Counted from the first letter of the stretch, positions 22,533 through 36,046 are shown. The stretch is DNA of 64,000 nucleotides from Ottelia alismoides (GCA_037367405.1 JAZKJV010000603.1:868001-932000); one strand, 5' to 3'. The notes: generated by a model from the letters alone, not told the origin. Made by a program: numbers and translations.

Positions 22533-23333
22533 CTACAAGTAATCTGGACAGTTATGCTTCCAGTTTCCGGGCTTCTTGTAGTGATGACAGCCATCAGCTT
22601 TCTTCAATGCTATTATTGTGGAAGCATTAGAAGATGAGTCAATGTCATGACTCTTCTTCTTTCTCTTTTGGGTCGGGCCCTTTCGAGAACCTTGCTTCTG
22701 ACCGCGCTCTCCTTTGGCCTGTGCAACCATTGCACTGCTAGAGGGGCCATATTTTTTCATTACATATTCTGCAGACTTTAATGGAGCTAATAGCCCAGTG
22801 TTAGTATAATTCGCTTTGCTCATGTGGAATTTGACCAAAAAGCTGTTGAAAGACTTAGGGAGTGACAACAGAATGAAGTCAGACTGCATATTTGCATCCA
22901 TGTTAGCCTTGAGAGTTTCCAGCTCAGAAAGGTACCTAACCATTTTGAGTACACGATCTCTGACAGAAGTCCCTTCCTGCATCTTGCAGCGAATAAGCTC
23001 TTTCTTAATATTATAACATTATGTCTGGTTTACATCACCGAACATCTCTTCCAGATTCAACATTATTTCCTAGCAAGTGTTCATTTACACATGTTGTTTT
23101 TGAAGAACATTGGATAATGAACCCAGAATATAACACCTATCCAAAACATGATCTTCATCATATTTTTCATTGAACTTCTTTTCTTCATGTATCTTAGGGT
23201 TTGCATGCTTATCATCAGTGAGCACATAACTGGTGCACTCTGTATAGAGAACAAGCTCCAAATTATGGATCCAATCCGAGTAATTTGGTCCTATCAACTG
23301 GTTGACCTCCAGGAGCCTACTGAGTGGGTTCAT
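22533..23333 (-). pseudogene. Element C Copia gag
   Basis: Gag of the Copia type. The first piece (23333-23085) reads MNPLSRLLEVNQLIGPNYSD, then WIHNLELVLYTECTSYVLTD and CYILGSLSNVLQKQHV. The second (22982-22533) has SVRDRVLKMVRYLSELE, DFILLSLPKSFNSFLVKFHM and a lysine-rich stretch. It ends in CHHYKKPGNWKHNC, a decayed CCHC zinc knuckle in which the second Cys and the His are replaced (Tyr, Asn). A stop and frame break lie between the pieces (about 22983-23084). Confidence 0.88.
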
Positions 23334-25080
23334 GGACTTTATTGTCTGAAATCAAGAATGCACTATATTAGATATATAAATAATTATATATTAAATATTA
23401 AAAACTTTGATTAAGGATTTTTAATCAAATTAATCTTGCATTTTCAACTTTGAAAATTCATTCCCTTAATTACTTTCAAAGCAGAAGATATATTTACCAA
23501 TATATCTCTAGCAAGATCTGAGATCTCTTAGTTACATCCAGTAATATGAGAAACTGCAACTTGGGTAAAAAAAGCGGGAACACATTCCACTTTGCAAGTC
23601 CAACATGCATTCCCAATTTGGTCTTTAACACCCGAGTCCACTACCCCTAAGGTGATATTGACCCATTGTTAATTGAACCAACTTTCAACAGGAATAGCAC
23701 TTGTTATGCGCAATTCAATATCGCCCCAATAATATTAGGAACTGATGTTGGGGGTTATTATGCATACGGCCTTACTATTTCGAGAAGCAAAGAGCCTGAT
23801 CCATATGCGCTTGTATGTAGGAGCTGTCACTTCGGACAGACATCTCCTACGTACAATCCCTGGCGATGGAACTCTTCGCCTTGACGGGAGACCATGGATG
23901 TCACTTATGTTATCCTTCATATCATATTAAAATTCTAATTAATTACTATGAATCGTATTCACATAATTAATTCTTCCAAGGGAAAAATATTACTCTATTC
24001 ATAAAAGAGTAATTTAATTGGATATAATTAATTTAACCATATTAAGTCAATTATCAATCCACTTTAGTCAATCAACAAACTTGATTGTTACTTGAAGGAT
24101 GGTATAATCTCAAAATATATATTATTCAAATTTTAATAATTATAAAAATACCCCATGATCCAATCAACATTATCCTTTCCTTACCCGTTGTCATGGCCAT
24201 CACCGATGGGAGTGTGACAGACCGCTCATGGAGCAACCTGCAACCCCAACGCTCCCTGACTAGACACCATATCTGCCTCAGGTCAGGATAATGTAATTTG
24301 ATCATATTATATTTTGAGATGTTAATTGGTATTTCTACTGAAGTTATACCATATAGTATTTGTCAAAATTATTTTGATTAATACTATAAGGAGATTTTCT
24401 AATCAAATCCCCAATACTATTCAAGCAACAAAGTTTTGCATGTAAGGATAGTCTTACAACTATTGTAGGATGATCTAGGGCTTTTCATGAATCATTCCAT
24501 CAATGGCTAATGCTGATTAATCAATTATCTCTATAATGATTAGGAATCATAATTAATCAAGGCAAATTCATAATTTCCATGATTTTTATTGAATAATAAA
24601 CAAATTAAGCAAAGAGTTTTGATGATCTAATCATTATCCGACCCATCTCCACTAAAAATGGAATATCTAGGGCAAACAGAGTCAGATTCACGCGAAATAT
24701 AATCGTGTGGTTTGACGGTTTGATTTTATACTTAATCCAAGTGTTTATTTTATATTTCATGTTGGGAAAACAATAAGTAAAATTAATGTTCTTACAGTTC
24801 CGTGGATACATGCAAAAACAATTTTAGCAGCAGGAACTCTTCGAATCATTTTCATGCATTTTTAGTACAAATAATAGGTTACTATTTATGGACATATTTA
24901 AACATTCTAAATACATTTTAATTACGAAAACCTGTCCAAATAGTTCATCAATAGTATGTTTTTATTTCATCAAAAAAACCAATTTGATTCTTGCATCCAA
25001 AGCAAAAACAATGAGTCACGTGCATCCAAAACGTGAACCTTGTTCATCTAGGGTTTTGTATATCATCCAAGACCTAAGAA
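23334..25080 (-). other. Element C leader (PBS to gag)
   Basis: 1.75 kb between PBS and gag, long for a Copia element. It is AT-rich with short frames only, and I recognise nothing coding. It may include an unrecognised insertion; a small cluster of GC-richer sequence lies at 23740-23900. Confidence 0.5.
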
Positions 25081-25094
25081 TGTCTCTGATACCA
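25081..25094 (-). promoter_or_regulatory. Element C primer binding site (initiator tRNA-Met)
   Basis: The minus strand reads TGGTATCAGAGACA two bases after the LTR end. TGGTATCAGAG is the standard Copia primer site complementary to the 3' end of initiator tRNA-Met. Confidence 0.88.
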
Positions 25095-25096
25095 CT

Positions 25097-27624
25097 TGAA
25101 ATATTATGGAAAATTCTCAAATGCATCATGGAAGTGTGGGGATCACATCGTATGCGATCATGAACGACTAGTCGAACTAGTTACTCGGTGCAACAAAATT
25201 TAAAAAATTTAAATGATGAAACTACATGATCCATGAACCATTTACGAATCATTTCATATAAACCACATATTAGATAAAGGAATACCTCTTGTAGCATGGT
25301 TGCAATCGAGTCTCTAAGCAAAGAGACCTCCCGTCTCAAGTCCGACCCGACGGTAGAGACGCTTGCGATAGCGGAGATGAATCGTGTGCTTCTCACAATC
25401 TGAGTTGTTGATCCAAGCAATAGATCTCATGTTCTCATCTCATGAGATTAGAAATCATCTTTATGAATGTGACGCATGGAATGAAACACATATCCATGAA
25501 CGGTCAAGGCAATAGCGTAACGGTGATGCGATGATGAAAGCAACCTTCTCTCTAAGGTTAGAGTGGACGACGACTCAAGAGGGAGAGGGAGAGAGTTGGT
25601 GTGTGATATGAGAATGAGAAAGAGAGAGAATTTTATTATTCAACAATAAAACCTTAGAAGGGCAAGGGTGCCTCTTCTTATATAGTATTTTGGGAGTCCA
25701 TGGATCCCAATCCATGGACAACACAAATCCAATGGTTTAGATTGATTTGTGTTTGTTTCAATGGCCACGATTTCTATTACAAAAACACAACAACAATTAA
25801 TTTAATTAAATAAATATATATTGAATCATCAATACAACTAATTTCAAGTAAATCAATTTTGCACGGAGATATAATTTGAAAGAGATAAATCTCTTTCTTA
25901 AAGAGGGCGGTATGCCACTTTATTCCTAATGGGATTTGGTGGCCTTCCATCTCCTTCCACTAAGGTGGCTATTTATCTCCAATTAACTTTGCAACAACTA
26001 TTTGTTGCAAATTTATTCACATAAATAATTCATATTTTGTGAATATTGCAATCATGTCATTGAAAAATAGTGAATCATATTCACAACCCAAAATAAAATG
26101 TAAATTACATTTTCAATTAATTGTCCAATGTGAATCCAATTCACATAAACATTTAATTAACAAATGTAAATTACATTTGTCTCTCTTTAATATATTATAT
26201 ATCACATTTATAATATATATGAATAATATGGATAGTACTATCCACATTATCCATATCCTTGATAATTAAATCACATTTAATTATCTAGGGATCTCAATTC
26301 TCATGCATTCAAAAAATATGAATCTTAGCCATATTATTTGTGATAATTAAATCACATTTATTTATCCTTTTCTCAATTCTTGTATATATTAACAATAGAA
26401 TTATTCTTGAACTCTTTCAAGAATAATGTGCTTTCTCCGCAGATATTTGGAAATAAGGACATGGCGATTATACGTTCCACGTATAGTGACTTGGATGTTG
26501 AGATCATATCTCAAGTTCAGATCTTAAGGACCTCCCATAGATGTTTGATTAATCAAAGCCATAGATCTAATATCCTAATTGCATCTGAATCTCATTCAGA
26601 TCAATGCTTAAAATTTGGATTAAGATTAGATTACTTCTCTACTGAGAGGAGTCACTAAAATCCATACCTGTTTCATCGCTCCCTCGGTATGGAAGCGCCA
26701 TGGTTATACAATCATTTATGATTACATCACCCTCATGTATTCCTAATACATGTAAATCCTGCATACTGGAAGACCTAGAATAAATCTGAAGTTTTAGATC
26801 TCTTGTTGACTGTCACCTCTAGGGTTTTATCATTAATATTCTCAATCGATCATTGGGAATTGGCATCAATCATATACTTTCCCAAAGCATATATCATACC
26901 TATAAATTCTTATCATACTTCCTAAGCAAGACATATGCATGGAATTTGATTAGTGCCAATCCCTCATGAGTGATCTCATCTTTCGGTTCACAAGTGAACC
27001 TGTATGATCCCTTTGAGAGATCGTATTATCCATATGCCTGTATATGCATACCAGCTCGATGGTGTATAGATCTTCATTAGGCCATCAACCCATCGGTCAA
27101 CCAAATGTACATACATAGACATATAGTAACACATCTGTCTTCGGCCAAAGGATGCATGCCTATATCTTAACAGTATATGACATAGGTCTTGGTTATCTCG
27201 ATCTTGTTAAGTCATCTCTTTGACCTAACTTATCTGACACCTCCGAATCTCTATTCATATGTAGAGGACCTGCATCAAGAGGTCGGTCAGATATAAACTT
27301 TTAGAGAAGGATTTCCATCTCCTTCTCAGGTTGGAGATCAACTCTTACCAATCATTTGACGGTGCTTGATGAGTCCTCAATCTAACCTTTTAGATATTCA
27401 TCCAAGCCCCAACCTCTATGATTCAACAATTGAATCAACATCTGTACAATTATCAAAATGGCATTGGTACATAACCCTTAATGTACGAAGGGACCTTATA
27501 GTGCATTCAATCATTTAATCTCATACATGGAGTAAAAAATAAACTAATAACTTTTATTGATATACTAAATATTACAATAACATTTATTGTAGAAATGGTT
27601 CACCCCCGGCTGACATTGCTAACA
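25097..27624 (-). repeat. Element C 5' LTR, 2528 bp
   Basis: It starts TGTTAGCAATGTCAG at 27624 and ends TTCA at 25097. A TATA box (TATATAAG, 25684-25677) is followed by a GA/CT-rich leader. The U3 part is about 1.9 kb and includes a 350-bp AT-rich stretch (25990-26370) of short direct repeats, including two copies of AAATCACATTTA followed by TCTCAATTCT. The length is at the high end for Copia LTRs. Confidence 0.8.
25677..25684 (-). promoter_or_regulatory. TATA box of LTR C
   Basis: Minus strand TATATAAGAAGAGG. It is followed downstream by a CTCTCTCTTTCTC-type leader, as in many Copia LTRs. Confidence 0.65.
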
Positions 27625-27629
27625 TATAT

Positions 27630-28750
27630 CCCTTATTTCTGACTCCAAGTAAGTGAACCCACTTCATGTTGTCCCAAAGAAATCTGGAATATAGATGGTC
27701 ACAATGAGGAGGGGGAAGAGATCACGACATGAGTACCCAATTCATGGTGCGTTTATGTCGATTACATGCACCTGAATGCCATGACCAAGAAAGACCACTT
27801 TACCTTACCATTCATGGATCAGATTTTGAAGAGACTAGTAGGGAAAGCGTTCTTCTATTTTCTTGATGGGTACTCAGACTACAATCAGGTAGCCATCGCT
27901 CCTTAGGACCATGGAAAGACCAACTTCACATGTCCATCAGGTACTTACACGTTCAGGTGCATTCCATTCGGGATCTGCAATGCTCCTGGTACATTTCACA
28001 TGATCATCGTATTTGCTAAGATGGTGGGAGATTTTCTGGAAATTTTCATGGATGACTTCTCGATCCATGGTGATTTATTTGATACATGTTTAGAGTACTT
28101 GGACCGAGTCCTCAAGAAGTGTAGAGAGGTGAATCTGGTAATATCCCGGGAGAAAAGCCATTTATGGTAAAATAGGGTATCGTGTTGGGGCATGTCAACT
28201 CCAAAAAGGAAATGGAGGTTGACCCTACCAAGATGGATGTGATCAAGAAACTTGATCCACCAACTAATGTAAAGTTAGTGAGGTCTTTCTTAGGGCATGT
28301 TGGATTCTATAGGAGATTCATTCAATATTTTTCAAAGATCACCCACCCACTGATTGAGCCCTTAGCAAAAGACACATAGTTCATTGTAGATCACAAGTGT
28401 ATGGAGGCCTTTGAGCCCTTAAAAAGGAAGATTTGTGAGTCGTCTATACTAGAAGCTCCTTACTGGTCTCTTCCCTTTGAGACCATGACTAGTGCTTCGG
28501 ATTTTGCTATAGGAGTTGTGTTAGGTCAGAGTCTAGAAGGGATTCTGTATGCGATTGATTCACTATGCGAGCGAAGTTTTGGATCCTGCACAAAAAATTA
28601 CACTGTGACTGAAAAGAAAATGCTCGCAGTAGTATGTGCCCTCGAGAAGTTCATGTCTTTTGTTTTGTGCTCTAAGGTGACAATATTTACTGATCACACA
28701 ACAATCATGTACTTAATGGAAAAGAAGGGCGCATAACCGTGTCTTCTTAG
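27630..28750 (+). pseudogene. Element D RT and RNase H
   Basis: In pieces: a degraded SDSKWVNPLHVVPKKSG-type start, a VDYMHLNAMTKKDHFTLPF segment, FTCPSGTYTFRCIPFGICNA, and FLEIFMDDFSIHGD carrying the catalytic Asp pair (about 28044). Then comes KKEMEVDPTKMDVIKKLDPP (28182-28379) with VRSFLGHVGFYRRFIQYFSK. RNase H follows at 28401-28736: ASDFAIGVVLGQ, TVTEKKMLAVV and VTIFTDHTTIMYL. The TEKE Glu becomes Lys at the last position. At least three frame breaks. Confidence 0.87.
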
Positions 28751-28779
28751 GTAGATCTTGTTACTCCAGGAATTTGATT

Positions 28780-30238
28780 TGGAGATAAAGGATAAACCTG
28801 GAGTGAAGAATGTTGTGGATGATCACCTTTCCTGTATTGAGTAGAAAGATTCTCCTGACACAGTGAAGATTAAAGATACCTTCCCAAGCAAGTCAATTTA
28901 CTTTATTGACTTACTCATGTGGTATGCCAATGTAGTGAACTATGTTGTCTCCAATAAGGTCCCCATGGTTGGACTAGGAGAAGTATGGACCAACTAAAAT
29001 CGGATTCGAGGAGATCCACTGGGAGGATCTGTTCCTTTTCTTTAAAGGATCAGATTGTATTAGAAGAAGGTGTATTTCTCACAAGGAATATCAGAGTATA
29101 CTCACATATTGTCATTCACTTGAGGATGAAGGACATCATTTGGGAAAGAGAACCACACACAATGTACTCCATGTAGATTTTATTGGTCGACCCTGTTTAG
29201 ATATGCCTTTTATTTTGTATGGTCGTGTCTGATATGTTAGAGGATGGGGAGGATGGTTGGATACAGAGATGAGATGCCCATGCAACCAGTGATTTTCTGC
29301 GATGTTTTTGATGCATGGGGCACAGATTTTACGGGTCCCTTTCCCAACAGCCATGGACATGAGTGATCTTGTTAGCGGTTGACTACTTGTTTAGGTGGGT
29401 GGGGGCTATCCCAACCCGAGTCACATACAACAAGATTGTTTGTAAGTTTGTGAAGGATCATATCATTGTTAGGTTCGGGTCCCAAAAGTATTGATTTTTG
29501 ATGGGGGTAGCCACTTTTGGAACAGAGATGTCAGATCATTAGCTAAGGACAATGCATTTGAGCATAGAGTGACTAGTCCTTACCACCCATAATCTAATGA
29601 CATGTTAGAGGTTTCGAATCGAGAGGTGAAGAGCATTCTTCAGAAGTTGGTTCGTCCCAATAGGAAGAACTGATCCTAGCTCTTGGCCAAGTTCTATGGG
29701 CCTATAGGATAGCCTACAAGACCCCACTCGGTACTTCACCTTTCCGGATGATCTATGGCAAGCCATGCTATTTGCTCACGGAGTCAATTCATAAGTCAGA
29801 ATGGGTAATTAAGCAAGTAATCTGGAGTTGTCACCTAGGAATCTATGCTATGACTTGAACTTGAACGAGCTCGTGGAAATCAGAAATCGGATGCATGACA
29901 ATAATGTGATTTATAAGGACAAAGTTAAGAAATGGCATGATCTGCTTATTAGGTGCAAGAACTTTGTCTCAAGACAAAAGGTATGGTTGTCTAATTCCAA
30001 GTTGAAGATTTTTCATCAGAAGCTCAAATCTAAATGGATGGGTCCCTACATTGTTAAGGAATTGCACATCAGTGGAAGTGTAGAGATAGTTGATCTCATA
30101 GGTGGTGCACGTTCTTTTTTGGTAAATGGACACTTGTTGAAATACTTTGTAGATTCTAAAGAAAAGTTAGTCCAAGTTGAGGTCATCAACTTCATGCAGA
30201 GCAAGCACAATACAGATACTTCAAACTACTCTGCATGA
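28780..30238 (+). pseudogene. Element D integrase
   Basis: The core is spread over broken frames between about 29240 and 29800: an AWGTDFTGPFPNSHGHE stretch with the first Asp, a degraded second-Asp region near 29500, and FRMIYGKPCYLLTESIHKS near 29750. The C-terminal part is open for 136 codons (29828-30238) with NNVIYKDKVKKWHDLLI, VWLSNSKLKIFHQKLKSKW and MGPYIVKELHISGSVEIVD. No chromodomain. Confidence 0.82.
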
Positions 30239-30240
30239 GG

Positions 30241-32342
30241 ATGCATCATTCAAATTCAACAACCGAGAAGATTCACTCATTCTTTCTTACTTACACACAC
30301 TGGATTTATTCATTCTTTTAGAGCCTAGGCCCCTCTCTTGTAGATACTCACTTTTACCTTGGTTATTTAAATCCTAAGTATAAGGGAACTCCCTCCAATT
30401 TCTGTACATCCTTGTCACCCTCATTCCTTTCCATTCTTCATTCAATGATCCCTCTTCTTGGTCCTCTTCTTATACTTAGGTTATTTTTAACATAAGTATA
30501 GGAGGGAGACCCTATTCAGTTCCAATATATCTCTTTGTATTAAGCATGAGCTATGGCTTAATATCACTTAGTGCTATGAGGACATAATACAAGCTAAGTA
30601 TAGGGGGTATACCATATATATTTCATATATACTTAAGCCATAACTCATATTTTTTCGAACTTTTCAAACTTTTTGGGGCTAGGGTAAAGTATTTTTTGAA
30701 CTGATTTGTGTAAAATTATTTGAAAATGATTTGAAAAATTTTCTAGCTATAATACATTGTCTTTAAAAAATATTTGGTAATGATTTGAAAATGTGATTTT
30801 ATATGTTTTGAAACCTTTTTGAAAATGTTTTCAAAATCTATATATTATGTGACATGGTTTGGAAATTTTTTCAAAATTCTTTCAAAAATGAGGCCAGAAA
30901 TGAGACTAACTTGTGTTTGTAAATCAATCTAACCTTATCAAAAAACATAAAAGAGAGAGTTTGAGTTATAAAAAAACAAAAACAAAAAAACTTCATATTT
31001 TTTTTTCAAAAAAAACAAAACAAAAAATTTGAAATAAAAAATAAAAAAAATAAAAAAAATATTTTAAAATCCAACAATCTCTTTTTTCTTAAAAAGAACA
31101 AAAAGACAGAAGAAAATTTTTTTAAAACTAACTAATGCGTTGGAGATATCCTTGATACTTTCACATTCACACAAGACTTATGAAGTTCAAGAGTACTTTG
31201 TTTATGAGGTCTTAAGATTCAGAGTTAAGTATCCTTAATCATTAGGGTCTATGACTTAATTATTCACATTTTCCTGATTTGAAAGATATGTGTGCTATAT
31301 TACATACTTAGTTTCTACCTTAAAGAATACGAGCAACACCTCATTTGCACGACTGCAATTATGATGAGATGAGTTGAGGTTTCACTTGGACTGTGATGAG
31401 GGATTTGAGTCTGGACCTGATTTTATGATACTCAAGTATGAGAAAAAATTGATAAAGGCTTCATGAAACTTGAGAGTCAACAACTTTAGCCAGTATGAGA
31501 TCATGGTCGTCATGCCATCTCTTGATATTCACCTAAGTGACAGGGTGTGATGAGACCTAATAAAATGTTGATCAGTGTGCGCCAACTTGGTAAAAGCAGT
31601 GGAGCTTGCCAAATAGAAAGAAAGAAAAGAAAGTTTTGTTGAAAAGCACTCACACTACAAAGTCAAATTCAAATAGCTCCCACCAAAGGTGAGCGCTCCC
31701 AATCTTTTACAGTGTTCACTTGGACCACCATCTTAGGCTTTTATGAGTCGGGCTAGCACCCAAAAAGATCTCTTCATCGTATAGTGATACAAGTCTGGGT
31801 ATTGAAGGTATGATAGATACTCAAAGGAGACACACCTAGGTGCATTTTCGGGAAAATAAGTGCAGACGACTCAGTATTCTCTTGACGTTCACACTGATCA
31901 ACAACAAGCATTGCATAATAAGGCACTCAAGAGGATCCTTGTTCTAATGAGAGGGAGAGAAGAAAAGACGCCATTCTATGCCCTCCATCAACTGTCCTTC
32001 CATATTCGCTTTTAAGACTGACAACTAAAGAGCCGATGAATTGGATGCAAGAAAGATTTGTTCCCTAATGTTGAGGATTGGGTTCTTAGGAGAGTCTCTT
32101 AGACTGGAACTTTGGGTGATGCTTTGACTCTATTCTTGTAACTGCAGTCCACACTTAATATCATATGCTTATGCTATATGTACAGAAAGGCAGTCTCATG
32201 ATTAGGGACGTTGGGTACCTTTTGACTAAAGCTAGGATTAGCTTAGAAGTTTAGGATCACTAAAACCAAGAGTTCTTAACGGATCAAGTCTTGTACTTTC
32301 ATGGGAATAGTCAGAGATTAATCCAACTTATTCATTCTTTAT
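30241..32342 (+). repeat. Element D noncoding 3' region
   Basis: No env-like ORF. PPT-core palindromes lie at 30471-30500 (arms 30471-30483/30488-30500) and, degraded, near 30355-30385. The internal PPT-like block is at 30570-30650. TTTGAAAA-type AT-rich sequence covers 30650-31120, then comes a tail shared with element H (for example the GGTGAGCGCTCCCAA region at 31690 and 47640). Confidence 0.75.
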
Positions 32343-32378
32343 TTGCTCGAGGACTAGCAACGTTTAAGTATAGGAGGT
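32343..32378 (+). promoter_or_regulatory. Element D pre-PPT hairpin and PPT
   Basis: TTGCT (32343-32347) pairs with AGCAA (32356-32360), then one mismatch, one G-C pair and a 4-nt AGGA loop. The tract GTTTAAGTATAGGAGG follows. The stem looks like a partly decayed copy of the A/B form. Confidence 0.7.
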
Positions 32379-35300
32379 TATGAATATGTGATTCATCATC
32401 GTAATATATTAATCTTAGCTTGAATCCCTGAAAAACATCAAATAAAAAGTCCCTAAATTCAATAAATTAACCAAATAAAACTCTTAATAAAAATGGACTA
32501 ATAATGCATATTTATCTTGTAAATAAATCCACAAAATAATTCAAAATAATAATCATAAAAAATAAAGTGTTGAATATTATTTGTAAATAATCCCATGAAA
32601 ACACCCAAAGTTCTTTGATTTTTAATAAATTCATACGAACTCCTTTTGACCTAATTCTTTTCTAACTTGTATACATAAATGCACATAAAAATATAAAATA
32701 ATTCCCACCTCGAATAAACACTTTTAGATCTTGAATCAAAAAAGCCGTTAAGTCCAACTTCTCGGCTAAATTTTCGCTCCTTATGAACTCCAAAATCATC
32801 AAACTCACTTTTAAAATTCAAGTTCTAAAGTTATGTATCTAATGAAAGTGATTTCATGAAAATTAGAGTCCTTTTGCAAAATGTTAATTTTGAGACCTAT
32901 TTGTATCGTATACATATTCACTAATTTTGTTTTATCATTTCATGTATATAACTAACTCTTTTTACTTTTTCATTTATTTTCTTTATTTTATGTTTTAATA
33001 AAATATATTAAATCAAAATAAAAAATCTAAAAAATCATGGAAGTTGTGACTTTATATACAATGTACATACTTTTTCTTTCCTTGACTTTTATTTCATTTT
33101 TTTAATATTAAAAATCCAAAAAATATATATTTGTGTTTTATTTTATTTCTAGTATTTTATTTTGATTTTTTAAATATATTTTAATTACAATTTTAAAAAA
33201 TAGAAAATCCATAAATTTGTGTTTTGTACTTATTATTTGTTTTGATTTCAAGGTTTATATGGAAAAAGTAGATCCCATTTAAATCTACATTTTTCATGTT
33301 GACATTTTTGTAAATTTTCCATTTTTATTTTTATATCTATTTATTTTATTTAAGTAGAGTACTTTTATTTTTTTTATTTTTTATTTTTTTATTTTTATTT
33401 CATTTTTTCTCCACCAACTTCCCTTCTTCCCTCCTCTTCCACTACTTCTCTAACCACAACACCACCTCTTTCCTAACTCCCTCATATTCTTCCTTTTACT
33501 CTCTTCTCCCCCTCACTATTCCATTATACCATCTTGAGAACAAAATCCTAGAGCCCCACCTGCTTCTTGGTGATAACGAGTAAGAGCCACTGCGTTGAGA
33601 GTTGACATGCCCCTTTTGCTAAGCGAGATCCAAGGGGTCGCTTCGTCCCTTGCCGCAGTCGCTTCAAGATGTCGAGCTCGACTTCGATCGAATTCTAGAG
33701 CAACGACCAGAGCTCCTCCGTAAGCTCCGCCCTAGGCCAACATCCCTCCAACGTAAGCTAATTTCCTATCCTTTTTCTTCCTCTTATCCTTCTTCTTCTT
33801 CTTCTTCCATACCTTCCTCTTCTTCTCCATACTTATCGTTATCTATTTTTCTTTCCATCCTCTCCTCCTATTTTCACTTCCTCTTCCATTTTTTCTGATT
33901 GTCTTTCTCTCCTACCCTCCTCTCCAAATTTATCTCCTACTGTGAAAACAAAAAAATTAAAAATATATATTAAAAAACAACACACGAGCAGCAGTCGTGC
34001 CTCAACCGTTGCTCATGTGCAGCCCCTTCCGCTCTCGTGGTCGCCAACCACCTCCTCCATCATGACCGCTCCCTCTCGCGCCTCCATTAGCCGCTTCACC
34101 CCAACAACCTGCTCACACGCGGGGCTACCACACCTCTCACCAACCTCCTTAGCCTGCTCACAAGCGACCAATAGCCATCACTACTAATCTCTGTCATCCG
34201 CAATGCCCCGCACGTGTGGCCGTCAACCTCCACCCCTCGGTCCTTCCATTGTGCTTAGAAAAGAAGAAAGAGCCTCATGTGATGCCTCTCTTATCTTTTG
34301 GAAATTTTATGCACAACCCCATCCTAGCCAGAAGTGCCCTCATGCACAACATTTTTATACTTTTATTTTTTTATTTTGCAAACTAAACCCCGAATTTGAG
34401 CACATGTTTGGACATTTAAATTTTGTATTTTTGCAATATCAAAAATAACATGATGATCAAAATATTATTTTATACCAATTGAGCCTTACTTTATATTTTT
34501 CTAATATAAACATTGATTTATTAAAACTCAGGGATTCAAAATTAGTGGAAATTTTCCCATTTATGCTCTAAAAATCATATTGAGTCACAACTTAGACAAA
34601 AAAACTCTCAAAAAATTAGAAATTATATGTTGTCTTGTGCTCTAACTTCTGCCATAATTTTATCGAAAATGGTGATGTTTTGTTCCTAAAATAATGTGTA
34701 TGTGAAATTCATAATTGATTTTTAATTAGGTCCACATATAATATTTTTTTCAAACTCAAGTCTCATGGATAGCAGATTAAAATATTTTTTTGAGATAAAT
34801 TTGGTTTTACCTGCATGTTAATTGTGTATTCATTAAGAATTGATTACTCAGATTCAATATGTTTTAGTAAAAAAATCATAAAAGTTCAAATATAATCAGA
34901 AAAATATAAAAATTTATAGTAGGTGCATTTCATAATATTGGAGTTTATGTCCAAATTTCATACTTTTTAAATTCTATTTGTTCAAAAAATTATATAGAAA
35001 CCCATAACAATTATTCATTTTTCATTGTTGCATTTTAACCCCAAAAATTCCAAAAAAACTATTTGTATGCATCATTGAATTTATAAGAAAATAACATTTG
35101 CATAGTTTGATATGATTTTGAATTAAAAATTAGTTGGGCTAAGTTGCTCGTTTCCCATAGGAACTTAATTTATTCGCTTTTGCATTTTCATTCATATTAC
35201 ATAAAAAATACCAAAAAATATTTCTCCTGAAAATCGTGTATTAAGTTGGATAATTAGATCTCTGTGTCGTTCCTTTGCCTCCTTGATTCGACCCTGGGTC

Positions 35301-35399
35301 TTTCCCAGGTTAAATAAACACAAAAATGTGCCATGATTGATTGATTTATTTATTCATGTGGTTAAATTTTGATTGAATCCTAAATGCCCAACTGCTACA
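32379..35399 (+). repeat. Element D 3' LTR, about 3.0 kb
   Basis: It begins TATGAATATG, where other copies have TGATGAAT (one base apparently lost), with ATTCATCA 13 nt later restoring the start palindrome. The middle (33410-34280) is CT- and GC-richer and is the likely promoter and transcribed leader. A U5-like AT-rich part follows. Small frames at 33650-34448 have no recognisable domain. Confidence 0.7.
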
Positions 35400-35459
35400 A
35401 TAAAATCGACAAATTATTTAGAATAATTTTGGGATTCTCACTCACCTACATTTTATTTT

Positions 35460-35810
35460 CTTAATCATTGTTATGAGTTAATTGTTTATTTATTTGCTTG
35501 AGTTGAGTTTCGAGAGTTGAGAGAGGTGCCGATACAACGATTGTTGGATCCGACTTGTCGGATACTGCATGCCCTCCAAGACCGAACTTAGGAACCTCGC
35601 TTGAGTGCTTCATCTCCCCCTTCGGTGGATCCTCTTGGCTCCATATACCATTCTTGTGCTTGGAGTTTATTTCAGACTTCATAGCTAGCATCCATCTATA
35701 GATGTCATGATCCACGAGTGCTTCATCAAATGAAGTTGGATCATTGTAAGACTCTTCTAACACATGAAATCCATATCTTTCAGGTGGAATAACCACCCCC
35801 GAACTCCGTC
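35460..35810 (-). pseudogene. Element E RT start joined to unrecognised sequence
   Basis: The open frame 35796-35461 starts PERYGFHVLEESYNDPTSFDEAL and continues WMLAMKSEINSKHKNGIW, the standard N-terminal RT block of Copia elements. After DPPKGEMKH (about 35620) the similarity stops, and the last 50 codons (SSEVPKFGLGGHAVSDKSD and on) match nothing I recognise. Either a deletion or insertion joined foreign DNA here, or the LTR-proximal edge of D lies further right than assumed. Confidence 0.65.
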
Positions 35811-36046
35811 AAAGAGGTGCGGGTGTTTCATCTTCATTTATCTCTTCAGTTTCTGGCTCAGCGATCTCAATATCCTTAGAGGATTCTGTGAATTTCTTTA
35901 CTTCATTCTTGTCTTGACTTATAAGGAAGTTATCCTCTAAGATTTTATATCCCTAGAGATGAATGCTTTTGAGTCTTAGGGTCATAAAGTTGGTATCAAA
36001 TACAATCCTTTACATATCCTATGGAGTAGCACTCTCTTGTGTAAGA

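Larger units (their letters stand above)
22378..27624 (-). mobile_element. Element C: Copia element, 5' part
   Basis: Minus orientation: 5' LTR (27624-25097), tRNA-iMet PBS (25094-25081), long leader, gag, and the first part of protease, ending where element B is inserted. It is the same family as element E, since gag and protease align. It is inserted in RT of element D; the expected target duplication is TATAT at 27625-27629. Confidence 0.87.
27625..35399 (+). mobile_element. Element D: right half of an older Athila-type element
   Basis: It starts inside RT against LTR C and runs through RNase H, integrase, noncoding 3' region and PPT to a 3' LTR. It is more diverged and more broken than A or B, consistent with greater age. 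The LTR end is uncertain: CA at 35399 and CA at about 35466 are both possible. It is inserted in Copia element E. Confidence 0.85.
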
